A stretch of DNA of 64,000 bases from assembly GCA_034670405.1 (NCBI GenBank), contig JAXDDX010000043.1:558001-622000 (forward strand), given 5' to 3'. The stretch is from Hoplostethus atlanticus. Its lineage: Eukaryota > Chordata > Actinopteri > Trachichthyiformes > Trachichthyidae. This document shows, one piece after another, positions 23,441-34,700 of this stretch; position 1 is the stretch's first letter, and every line of letters begins with the position of its first letter. Position numbers and translations under genes: made by a program. The notes below the pieces were generated by a model, which had not been told where the DNA came from, searched no databases, and saw only the letters and a list, made by a program, of their open reading frames with translations.

Positions 23441-24415
23441 ATTCCTACGCGGCACTATATGCTACATCCCTTTTTTCTCCATGTGAAACTTTAAAGTGCT
23501 ATACCACACTTACTGCTGATGTCATTAAGTGCCATTTCAGTACTATTCCTTGTGTATCATTACTATTCAACTAAGGCATGTGCTCATAACAACAAATAAA
23601 GGCAGTCATTGTCCCATTCTCCTTCTTCTTAACACCCTAGTTACTGGGTCTTGGTGTTTCAATGATAGCCTTTCACCTTTTTTCATGTCAGCTTTTTTTT
23701 TTCTTACTGTTGTTTTTTATGATTTCTCTCTTCAACAGTTTATCAGTCTGTCTGTCCTTTTTTGGGGGGCTTTTTTTGGTGTTCTCATGGTGTTTCCATG
23801 GATACAGTAGTACCAGGTTGTAGCTCTGGAAGTGGATATGCTCCTCTTTTGGTATCCTGTTTCTTGAGAATACAGATTCATCTTGCTCATCTTCCTCAAA
23901 GTAATGACTGACACCTATCTTTATTTATGTGTGAAAATTGCCAAGATTATTGGAGGAAACTTGGCAAACAACGATGAAGTGGGATTGATTAACTACCTGG
24001 CATGGTGGATATACTGTTAAATGCAAAAGTATTGGGACAGTTGTGTCAAATTGGTTGTTTTTCCTCTCTATTTCTATTTCAAATCGAACAATGACTGAAG
24101 CAAAATTCGCAATATCTACATTTATTTCATGTGTTTTTTTAAACAGACATTGAACAATTACAACAATACCATTCAATGAGAAAAGTCCCCCTTTGGGAGA
24201 CAGACTAATAACACAGTCGTCTAACATATTGAAAGCCTTCTAAATTATGGAAAGGATACTTTAGAGATCCAATTTAGAGCGGGGCTCTTTTATAAGGCTC
24301 TTTTGTACTGCCAGCCAAATGGACGTTGTTGTTGCTGGAGGAGACAATGCCCCTATACATTCTGACTTGTCAAAAGGTTGATAAACGGGGTTGATTTGAA
24401 ACAATAGTTAAGCAT
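23441..24415. other. Unannotated noncoding stretch
   Basis: A phrase near 24017 (gcaaaagtattgggacag) resembles a mariner-type MITE end common in fish, but the partner end is not clear. Confidence 0.35.
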
Positions 24416-24420
24416 AATAA

Positions 24421-24618
24421 CTCTAGTTCTATGAGCATAGGTGTAGCCTTTTAATGGCTTTCACTACCTTGCGCGCAAGTGTGCATGCTGAAAATTTTCA
24501 TCACATGCTCTCATCCAATCAGGATGGGGACTCTCATGTAAGTCTTAAGCGAGACTCAGGGAGACAGCAGGGCCAGAAGTTAGAAGGCTAAGCCTCGCCT
24601 ATGCTCATATAACTAGAG
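24421..24618. mobile_element. Small MITE with CTCTAGTTNTATGAGCATAGG inverted ends
   Basis: The left CTCTAGTTCTATGAGCATAG and the right end in reverse complement (CTCTAGTTATATGAGCATAG) differ at one position. The 198-bp interior is noncoding. No clear target duplication is visible. Confidence 0.65.
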
Positions 24619-24638
24619 ATACCATTCTTAACTAAGCG

Positions 24639-24692
24639 TCTTTGGGTACTATGAAAAGCTCTATATAAATGTGGTGTACTATTATTATTTCT
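24639..24692 (+). repeat. SINE/LINE 3'-tail fragment
   Basis: tttgggtactatgaaaagct followed by ctatataaatg and an ATT-rich tail matches the generic 3' tail of fish SINEs. Confidence 0.45.
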
Positions 24693-25775
24693 ATTTTGAA
24701 TAGGCTTCTAACAGCTTTCGCTATTGGTTTAGAGACAAAGCCAGATATGGTCTGCTCCCTGCTGGATCCAGAGATAAATCCCTGATACACCAACAAGTAG
24801 CATAAGCACCTGGACATACAGACCCTTATTCACTGAGATGAATAAGAGGATGGAGATGTATTCATTACTATCGGAGAGGGCCGTATTGTCCTACCTCTGT
24901 CTAGCTAGCAATAGCCAAGGGCTTCCCAACAAGCTAAATGTGTGAACGCTTCCAGGTTGGAGCAATGGGAAATCTTCCCATCTTTCTGCTTCGTCCGACA
25001 TGACGTGAATGCAACAGCAACAAGTTCACGCCCATTCTCTGAAGGATACCAAAAGGCATTCTGGAAAAATGTAGGAAATCACTAACCAAGTAGAAGTAGA
25101 CAAGGCAGGTTGAGGGAAAGTGGGTACAATGCCAAGGTAAATTACAAAACATCACAAAATAACTCCAGATTGATGATATGTAACAGTGAAGGAGTATCTG
25201 AGGGTGGAATTTTCGAACCTGCTATCACTTAAGAGAAGCAGTTGGTGGGTCACATGGAATGGAGGGCCTTTAAAGTCTAAAGTGTTTGGAAAAACAGCTC
25301 AGCAAGCAAAGAGGGCAAGCTGGCATAAAGTTTGTGGTAGCATTGGAAGAACAACCCCTGTTTGAGAGGTTTGGGGTATGGATTAAGAGGATGGATGGCA
25401 ACAGGAGACAGTGGGACTATCCTGTATTGAGGATTGAAGATGAGATAGCAATATTGATCAGGTACATATCTCAGGTGATCTTTCTGAGGAAGGAATTGAG
25501 AGGCAACACTCTTGCTAGAAAGGGAGGATATGGATGATTTGATTATTGCCCCATTCACCTTAGAGGAATTGAAAAGAGCTATAACCAAGTCCAAAACAGC
25601 TTCCCCGGGTAAAGATCATATTGGTTCTGTCAAACATATCAAAGAGGCGGCATTACTGCTGATCTTGAGTCTTATATCTTAAATACAGTGTAGGATGAAG
25701 GAAAACTACCGGAATCGCGAAAGGAGGCAATTGCGATCTCTATTAGGAAACCAGGAAAGAATCTGAACAAGTCTA

Positions 25776-26013
25776 CATTTTATACAGTGCTTTTGATCCA
25801 AAGTGCTTTACAATATATGCTTCTCATTCACCCATTCACACCGACACACCGATGGCAGTGAGCTACCATGCAAGGTGCTGGCATGATCATCAGGAGCAAT
25901 TTGGGGTTCAGTGTCTTGGCCAAGGACACTTCGACATGTGGAGCTGGGGATCGAACCTGCCAACCTTGTGATCAGTGGACAACCTGCTCTACCACTGAGC
26001 CACAGCCGCCCGC
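25776..26013 (-). repeat. tRNA-derived SINE inserted in the I-like LINE
   Basis: On the minus strand the head shows an A box TGGCTCAGTGG (25992-26002) and a B box GGTTCGATCCC (25947-25957), the RNA polymerase III promoter of a tRNA-derived SINE. The body follows and the tail reads AAAGCACTTTGGATCAAAAG then CACTGTATAAATG, a typical fish SINE 3' end. A head fragment of a related SINE is at 40734-40770. Confidence 0.75.
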
Positions 26014-26831
26014 CCAGACCTATAGCTCTTACATCACACATGCAAGATTATGGAACGTATGATAGCAGAGAGATTTCCATATTATCTTGAAAACTGAGGA
26101 ATACCAATGTGGCTTTTAGAAAGGTAAAGGAACCATAGATCCAGTAATATGCCTAGATGTGGTGTGGGAAGCGCAAGTCAGTCAAGAATCAGTGATAGCA
26201 CTATTTTTTTAAGTAGAAACAGCCGTTGATATGATGTGGAAAGTACTTTTGATTACGTCAGACGTGATGGAAGTTGGTGGTAGAATATTTAATTGGATCC
26301 TTTTTGTTGGATTAGAACTTTCAAATAGACACAAAGTAGAAAATGGGACACCTCAAGATAGTATGATCAGTCCTTTGATGTTCTCCATTATGATTAATGA
26401 TGTATTTTCCCGAGTGCAGCAAGATTATAGCAAAATCTCCCTTTGCAGATGACAGTGCTTTGTGGAAAAGACAAAGAAATATTCAGTATACTGTGAAAAA
26501 GGTACGAGAAGGAATTGGTAATGTGGAACAATGGGCATATGATTGAGGGTTCAAGTTTCCTCTAGAAAAAACATAGACGGTATTCTTTACTTGGAAGAGA
26601 ATACATGCCAATGTGACTTGAAATGTGTATGAAATGTATGGCAGAGAGCTGGAAATACTGGAAAGACCAAGGACACATTAACAAGGTAATTGAAAAATGA
26701 CAGAAAATAATAAATGCCATCGGAGTGAAATCGGGGGCTGATCATTCCTCCTTGAGAACCATGTATGTGACCATAATTCGTTCTATGTTTGACTGTGGCC
26801 TGACTCTCTTGGAGAAGCTACTCTAAGAGTA

Positions 26832-27423
26832 CACTATATGGCCAAAAGTTAGTGGACACCCCTACTAATTATTGAGTTCAGGTGTTTCAGCCACCCTGTT
26901 TTTCAGGGTTTGGGCTTGGGCCCTTATTTCCAGTGAAGGGTAATCTTAATGCTACAGGATACGCAGACATTTTAGCCAATTGGGCACTTCCGACTTTGTG
27001 GCAACAGTTTGGGGAAGGCCCTTTGCTGTTCCAGCATGACTGTGCCCCTGTGCACAAAGCGAGGTCCATAAAGACATGGTTAGACGAGTTTGGTGTGGAG
27101 GAACTCGATTGGCCTGCACAGAGCCCTGACCTCAACCCCATTGAACACCTTTGGGAGGAATTAGAACGCAGATTGCAAGACAGGCCTTCACGTCCAACAT
27201 CACTGCCTGACCTCACAAATGCTCTTTTGGCTGAATGGGCACAAATTCCTACAGACACACTCCAAAAGCTTGTGGAAAGCCTTGCCAGAAGAGTGGCGGC
27301 TGTTATAGCCACAAAGGGGGGTCCAACTCCATATGAATGCCCATGGTTTTAGAATGGGATGTCCAGCAAGCTCATATAGGTGTGATGGTCAGGTGTCCAC
27401 TGACTTTTGGCATACTTTTAGTG
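26832..27423 (+). mobile_element. Tc1-like deletion derivative, copy 1
   Basis: TA at 26830-26831 and 27424-27425 flank inverted ends starting CACTATATGGCCAAAAGT; the right end is slightly degraded. The left terminus is fused to the C-terminal half of a Tc1 transposase (frame 26882-27352). That part contains FQHDCAPVHKA with the second catalytic aspartate and PAQSPDLNPIEHLWEEL with the final acidic residue. The N-terminal DNA-binding region and first aspartate are missing, so it depends on another transposase. It interrupts the I-like LINE. Confidence 0.88.
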
Positions 27424-28310
27424 TATGTAGTGGGACTATGAAGACCTCTTCGACATGTAGAAGTGGGTGAGAAGCCATTACAGGTCAGAGGAACGAAACA
27501 GCTGATGATTAATTATTGGGCTAACCTTGCAAAGACATAAAGAGTCTCAACCTACTAAAGGATTATAACAAGAATGCTGGGAACATGAAAAGGCTCAGAA
27601 ATGTAGTTTTGGGTGCGTGGGAAACACTCTTTAACAGGAGGTGTATGTTTGTGGTTTGATAATGAGTCATACTGTGAGGTGGCGCCATGGCTGCTTGCAT
27701 CTCCAGCGATAGAGCTGTATTTACTTGAGTTAACTTGGTATCCACCGTCTGTAACCATGTTGAAATGCAGTACCCAGATTTTTAAAAAATGTACACAGAT
27801 GGGTCTAAGGAGCCAGAGAACGAATTCACAGGAGCTGCATTTGTGATCCCAGGGATGGAAATTGAAGCGGGTAAACATGCGTCCAACTTTCTTGGAGTCT
27901 ATTCTGTGGAGATTTCTTGTTTGAATGCAGCCGTCAAGATTTCTTGTTTAAAGTTTTCCAAATATACTCAAGAACCATACAGCATGGTATTTATGTAAAG
28001 ATCATGTGGGTTCCAGCTCATGTTAGTTTGAGAGGCAATGAAGCTGTCAACACTCTGGCTAAACAAACCTTTCAGAGAGAGGGAACTGATCTAGATATTC
28101 CACTGAGCAAATTAGAAGTTAAAGGAAGGGTACAGAGAAAAGCAATACAGAATTAGCAGGGGTACTGTGAGTTTGCCGGTCCAGGAGTACATTCTCAAAG
28201 AAACAGGATTGGTGTATAGAATTTAGATACTCTGGTCCACACTCTGGAGCAGAAGGTGGCGGTAACTTACCTAATGTTGTTTGCTGAACCGCCGTTAAAA
28301 CTCAAGAAGA

Positions 28311-29584
28311 AAATGATAGTCTGGTTTTGCACCTCTCTGCCTTTTACAATTACAATTCTTTTATAAAAATGTTTATTTAGGCTCAAATATTTACAAAGGG
28401 AATAAAATATTACAACCATATTTATTTCAGATATTTATGTCCTACAGAATATAAATACTATTCATTGAGACACACGCTGCACTACACTCTTTAATGTAGT
28501 CACTTAAGGTGGATGTATTTATTATTAATTCAATACTGCACACAATAAAACAGCATTTTGAGAGCATCTTGCTTCCTTAATTTGACATATTAAATGTTCT
28601 TGTGCAGAATTGCCACAAGCAAAAATATGGCCTAGTTAATTAATCTGTAAGGCCTTAATAAAGAACATTTTATGGAGATATTGAAGTTTTCTTTAATGTT
28701 GTTCTCTGTGTGTCATAGTTTGTATTGGGAGTTTTATGTTGGATGACAATCATTCACACCACAGCCATATGTATATGTAGACTGAAAAATGCTGTATCTT
28801 ATTTGTTCCTGATTGAGGGATTCATATCAAAGTAAAAAAAAAGTCAAAGTCAACAGACAGATACACACACACACACACACACACACAGAGAATGCCTGTG
28901 TTTTCCCGTCTGTATATTTAGTGTGATTGACACACTGACGTCAACAGGCCAGGACAGAGGTATAAATCCTCAGCAAACTGTTTCACATAGGGAGAGGAAG
29001 AGAACAGATCTGATCTTTGGAATGGAGCTCATGTCATGCAGGTCTAAAACCAAGGAGAATCTGATTTATCCCGAGTTAGGCAGCCAAGATGAACCCATGC
29101 ATTTGTGAACTTATCCAATTGATCTTTAAACGGTTTCAGCAGCCTAAGGAAAATGAAATCACTAAAATTGGAGTCAGACGCTTTTCACCCAACAGTGACA
29201 ATAATGTACAGTTGAAGTTTGGGGAAAATAGAATACAAATTGTATCAAGCCATCATGCCCTTCATCATGAAGAGCTGTGCACTTTTTAAAACAGGAGCAC
29301 TTTTTCATTTGTCCAGCACCTGTGAAGTACTTGAATGTGCGTGACTTTGAGTATTTTTTCATAGTTACTGTTTTTTTAAATTGCATGTACAGTCAATCAG
29401 TTATTACCATATAATTATAACTCAAAACATTATAATTTTGATTAAACAGGTGTTTCAATAGTGACAGCAATATTTTAGTTGCAAGACGGTATCATATTCT
29501 TTAATTTTTTGCTTAACCCTTACTGATAACATGCCTTATGGTAGCAATATAATCAACACATCAATACATTTAATATGTTACAAT
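28311..29584. other. Unannotated noncoding stretch with a possible TATA-type promoter
   Basis: It contains a (CA)n microsatellite at 28864-28888. GGTATAAATCC at about 28959 lies some 80 bases before ATG-containing sequence that ends in a donor-like GCAG|GTCTAA near 29041. It could be a non-coding first exon for nrtn, 2.5 kb downstream, but there is no direct support. Confidence 0.25.
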
Positions 29585-29906
29585 AAATGTGGGAATTTGG
29601 TAAATGTATACTGTACATTTCCCGATTAACCTGGGTGGAAAACGCTAGTCACTGTAGCAAGGCTATCTCACAGTCCTTGAGTGTCTGATGCTTTTCTGTA
29701 ACACGTTGATTGCACGTTATACTAGTCTGTCAGATCTCAGTTTACTACAGAAGCCAGTCTGAAGAGGTATATTGGCCACGTGGTGTGCTGCCCGTACCCA
29801 CAACAAAACGTGGGGACAGGACTGAGACAGCCTTGCTCTACTGTGACTAGTGTTTTCCACTTACATTTACTGGGAAATGTATACATTTACCAATTTCCCA
29901 CATTTA
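29585..29906. mobile_element. Fold-back MITE
   Basis: Arms of about 90 bases (29585-29677 and 29818-29906) are imperfect inverted repeats sharing aaatgtgggaa, ggtaaatgtata, gtggaaaac, ctagtcac and gcaaggct. The central 140 bases are noncoding. No target duplication could be fixed. Confidence 0.7.
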
Positions 29907-31531
29907 CCTTAACACATACAGTATATTTTAAAAGGTTTGTTGTCCTCAACCTCTCATACCTTTTTTGTATTTTGATACTCTCCTCTTCATTTATTTGATA
30001 TCAGCATCATTTATATGTTTACAATGCATAATTTCATCACATTGATAATCATAATGGAGTAGATGACTTAATAATGTTCATTATCATGAAAAAAAAGCAT
30101 TACTCAAAAACAGCTAGCATGGCATAACACAAAACCATTTTGTACTGTTTGCACTGTTTCACCTGAGCACATCGTATTTTGTTGGTCAGACGTAGAATAA
30201 GCACAGTCTTTTTTCTAAAATCTTGGTTTGAGGAGAGGTTTTTTCTTCCATTCTTAGTGTCACTTTTTTTCTTGCTCATCTTTCTCCCTCTCTCCTCACT
30301 CAGCTTGGCTTAATTTGGTATTTGACTGTCAAACCCCCATTCCTGGCATGTCTGAAAACACACACGAACAAGCACACACACACCTGACAGCATTCTGCAG
30401 ATGTCACTTTACTGTTTCCTAATCTGGAAAACCCTCAAACACACACACACATACACACACACTCCTGAAGCACCCACCCTGCTGTTAGATCCCTGTTCTG
30501 TCAATCAAGTGCATCGTTTTCGGAGCTGTGCGACCTGTTTCCACATATAGAGAAAGAGAGAGCTATAGAAAATAATTTGTTGTAAGATATATGTTTGTTT
30601 GTTATATATATATATATATTCATATATTCATATATATGTATATATAGTTAGAAGCGATTCAAACTGTGTATTATGGGCATACCTGTCTTAATATTTGAAT
30701 GAATGATATGGTGTGGAAACAATTTGAGAAATAATTCAAATTCATACGAGCATTTCTCAAAGATCAATAAAAAGTATATATGTATCAGTTCTAAATAATA
30801 TATTCTTGAAGAAGAAGCATGAACTAAGTAAAAAACAATATTAGTTATAATAATATAAGCAAAATGATTTACAAAGGAGGAAAAATACAAAAACAGATCA
30901 AATTGACAGCAAAAGCAATACAACAGCAATACAGTAAGAAGGTAAGAGGTCAAGAACTATTAATATGAGGTTACATGACATGAGCAAGCATTAAATTAAA
31001 TAAGTCTTCAAAAGTTCTGTAATCTTGAGCCGTCATAAATTCTTCAAATTGAATAAATTCCAGCCACTGGGAAGCAATTATAGTGTGAAAACAGGGTTTT
31101 TGGGGGTCATCACCCAAAATGTAGCGCCATATTATGTTGCCACTTTGAAAGTTGTGACGTTGCAGGTTTTAAATGATGGGAGGGACAGAGGGAGGTAAAA
31201 TATGGAACAGTATTGATTCTAATTTTTATGTTCACCTACTGGTATGCCATGAAGTAACCACTAAAAATACACAAAAAAGTAATGGGATTCTGACATTAAA
31301 AATAAACATTTTGTAAATTTGTTGCCATTTATTGTTAAATAAGTGTACATTATGCTATGGAGAATTAGCTAACTAAAGTCATTTTTCATTTCATTGTGAC
31401 TTTAACAGTGAGTAAACCAAGTGCCTGGCAGTGACCAGAGACTAACTCAAGCCTCACCATGTCATGTGTTCTTGATCTTGTCTTGCCATTCTGATCCAGT
31501 ATGTGTTGTGTCTGTCTATTTCTGCTTTCAG
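29907..31531. other. Unannotated stretch upstream of nrtn exon 1
   Basis: It contains CA patches (30360-30470), a (TA)n tract at about 30604-30650 and family C repeat copy 2. It is the proximal 5' side of the nrtn coding exon, so promoter or enhancer sequence may be here, but I can point to no specific element. Confidence 0.35.
30656..30875. repeat. Dispersed repeat family C, copy 2
   Basis: Homologous by eye to 22296-22540, in the same orientation. The terminal sequences are lost or diverged. Confidence 0.55.
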
Positions 31532-31558
31532 ACTGTTCATGTTCCCGGGCTTTCTAAG

Positions 31559-31799
31559 ATGAGGTTATGGAAGATGTCGGTCATTATCTCCATGGTGATA
31601 TTTGGCGCAGTCCTCTGCTGCTTCCTGTCTAGAAGCCCCGTTACCACATCCATGAAACGCAGGCTCCTCCCCAACTGGGAATCACTGTCGTCCTCATCAG
31701 CAGCAGTACCATCGCCTTCCTCCTCCTCGTCCTCGGTGATGCTGTCAAGGAGGCGTAGGGGGCACTCTACAGCAGGCCTCAGCTCCATCCTGTCAGAAT
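31559..31799 (+). CDS. nrtn: nrtn coding exon 1 (signal peptide and start of propeptide)
   Basis: The exon encodes 80 codons plus one base. The ATG at 31559 is preceded by an acceptor-like tctgctttcag ending at 31531, so 31532-31558 is probably 5' UTR. The hydrophobic run [14 protein letters not shown] is the signal core, followed by serine-rich propeptide. The donor is GTAAGT at 31800. Confidence 0.9.
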
Positions 31800-34700
31800 G
31801 TAAGTGTCGCTGTTGAGGCTTGCATCTCATCAGGGTCTGGAACTATTTCAAGCCTTGTTATGGCGGGTCTAGGGGAAAACCTAGACACAACATAAATCAA
31901 ATCACATTTATTTGTATAGCCCTTAATCACGGTTACAGTCTCAAAGGGTTTCACAATGCCCAAAGTGTGAAAACAATAAATGGTGGTTCATGACACCCCC
32001 CAAACCTTGGACCCTCACAGAGGACAAGGAAAAACTCCCACAAACCCTTTCAGGAGAAAAATTTAGGAAATCTTGGGAGGGACTACTCAGAGAGGGATCC
32101 CTCTACCAGGATGTTGGGCGTGCAATAGATGCCAAATTTGGGCAGAGTATATTGAACAGACATAAAAGTGACTCCACTTTTTCCCCACTCCCAAGGACCA
32201 GATGACCAGTACAACAAGATTTGCATTTGTTTCATTTTTTTAAATCTCTTTTTTAAATTATTTACAAGGCAATTATTTCAATCTGATCTGCCTGTGAGCT
32301 TCTCACATTCTCTGCAGTTTATCCCAAAAATAACACTGCCCTAACACAACCCATAGTACTAAACCTCTGAGACATAGTGGATATTGTAGCTGGTCCTTCT
32401 GGTATGTTGGGAGCTGGGAAGGAGAAGGATTCCCTTGGAGTGCTGACTGCTGGCTTTAAATCCTCAGAGCAAGGGTCCAGGTGTTGAGGGTCCAAGAGAG
32501 GTCCGCGGAGATGTGGACGCCTAGAAACTTAAAGCTGACCACACGCTCAACCTCCGTCTCGTTGATGGGGGTGTGTGTGCCGGCTTTGGACCTCCTGAAG
32601 TCCACAATGAGCTCCTTGGTCTTCTTGGTGTTGAGGGCCAGGTTGTTGTCGGTGCACCTCCTCCCTGTAGGCCGACTCATCGTTGTTGTTGATGAGGCCA
32701 ACCGCCATTGTGTCGTCTGCAAACTTGATAATGGTGTTGGAACCATGTACAGCTGTGCAGTTGTAGGTGAAGAGGGAGTAGAGGAGAGGACTCAGCACAC
32801 AGCCCTGTGGGACCCCGGTGTTACACAATACACAATACAGTTCAGGGTGAGGGTTGAGGAGGTGTGGTTGTCTAACCTTACATACTGGGGTCTGTTGGTT
32901 AGGAAGTCCAGTATCCAGTTGCAGAGGGCTTGGTGATCAGTTTGGAGGGGATGATGATGGTGTTGAATGCTGAGCTGAAGTCGATGAACAGCATTCTGAC
33001 ATAGGTGTTGTTGTTGTCCAGGTGGGAGAGGGCAAAGTGTAGTGCTAAGGAGATGGCGTCCTCTGTATACCTTTTCTGGCGATAGCCGAATTGGAGGGGG
33101 TCCAATGTGGGTGGTAGGGAGGTTTTGAGGTGAGCCAGGACCAGCCTCTCGAAGCACTTCATGATGGTGGGGGTGAGAGCAACAGGGCGAAAGTCATTAA
33201 AGCTCGCTGCAGTGTTGTGTTTTGGCACCGGCACGATGGTGGTGGTCTTGAAGCGCGCAGGGACAGCTGCCTGGGCCAGTGACAGGTGGAAGATGTCAGT
33301 CAGGAAAAGCACAAATGGGAAGTGGCATCCTTCATCAAGGGATCATGAAGGTTTGGAACAGAGGATGCTAAATCTATTGGCCTGGATAAATGAGCGTCCT
33401 TGAACTATTCACATAGCAAAGTGAGTGATAATAACTCTCGCTTTGAGAATTGCACGGCGGACAGAAGACTACATGATGTCACGGACACAAGACTTTTTTT
33501 CTCTTCTGGCAAGGAGGATTTCATTTCTATACGGTCTAACAAAATACCACGAAATTGCAGGGAATTAGCGGGACAAAATAATTTCTCATCAGACAGGGGA
33601 ACACAGAGACCGCCAAACGCCGAGGAATCTTTAGGTGGATCTACTAGCAAGAAATCATCAAAAAAAAAAATGCAAAACTGATGGCAATCTAACGTTATTT
33701 AATAGAATCCAACAAAGGATTTCGTTCAGGAAATAGAAAATAATGGAATCATGCTACCGATGCTTGCTATAGGGCCAGATCTAGTGATGGGAAGACTGAC
33801 TCTCTAATTAACTTGATTCTTTCGGGCCACTCAACACTAGCAACTCAATTCACATATGGTGACCATTCACTAGCCACCTAATCTAAATACTACAGGGTTG
33901 TGTGTGTGAGTGCAGGTATGTCACTGGGGTTATGAAGTGGGCACCTCCCATCACAGATGATTCATTGATTTAGGCCCATGACACCTCTAGAAGGCTCAAC
34001 AGTGATTTCTGGCATTCCAGAACCACCCCACTAAGCTCAGCAAAACACACTATCTGCTGTGTCTACGGCCTCAACATCACGTCTGGCCTTAGGTTAGTGC
34101 TCACTTTTTCCTGTGGGATTATCAACTTTTTCCCCAAATCTACTGCCATTTTCCAATCTCTACTCACCCTTAGCTGGCCTACAATATGCCTGCCGAGAGA
34201 TTCTTTCCTCTTTTCTCCCTCATGGACAAACCAATTGTACTATCTTACAGGAAGGCTGACAGGAAGGATCCTGTCAGCTGTTGAGTTGATTTCTGCCCGC
34301 TTGCTCTTAATAGCTGCTGCTAGATATCTCAGCACTTGGTTATATCGCCAGGTGTATCATCCTTGGGTCAGACAAATTTTGCATCCTGACAAAATATGTC
34401 ATAAAAGTAGCTATGCCCAAGCATAAGGGACAGTAGGTGTCCTCCCCAACACCATTGTCTGGCCTTAGGTTAGTAATGGCAGATCACATTTTAATACCTG
34501 GGTTAAATGAGGGCAAGGAGCACTTAAACCAACTGCCATCAGACTGTACAATGCTTCCTGCCACAACAGCCCCAGCTGATCTTTTGTTCCTATAGTCTGG
34601 ACAACTCAGTACATCTGATCTAAGCATATGACTGTATATGTTACCTACATCTGTAAACTTTACAAGATGATAGCTAACAATGCACATCTGCATGTTCTGC

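Larger units (their letters stand above)
25270..28310 (+). pseudogene. I-like LINE ORF2 relic (RT plus RNase H), interrupted twice
   Basis: Pieces appear in domain order. TLEELKRAITKSKTASPGKD (RT start) lies at about 25545-25610. CKIMERMIAERFPYYLEN follows at about 26045-26097, VENGTPQDSMISPLMFSIMI at about 26336-26395 and a degraded catalytic FADD-like site near 26443-26453. MYVTIIRSMFD is near 26761. After the Tc1 insertion come YWANL, the RNase H TDGSKEPENEFTGAAFVIPG at about 27790-27860 and WVPAHVSLRGNEAVNTLAKQ at about 28008-28064. A C-terminal RNase H points to the I/Nimb group. Frameshifts and stops abolish coding. A SINE (about 25776-26013) and a Tc1 derivative (26832-27423) split it. 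Confidence 0.75.

Noticed and set aside
25947..26002. tRNA gene
   Set aside because: A and B boxes are present but the body and tail are those of a SINE and no complete cloverleaf is formed.
26887..27312. 141-codon minus-strand frame
   Set aside because: Antisense shadow of the Tc1 transposase fragment.
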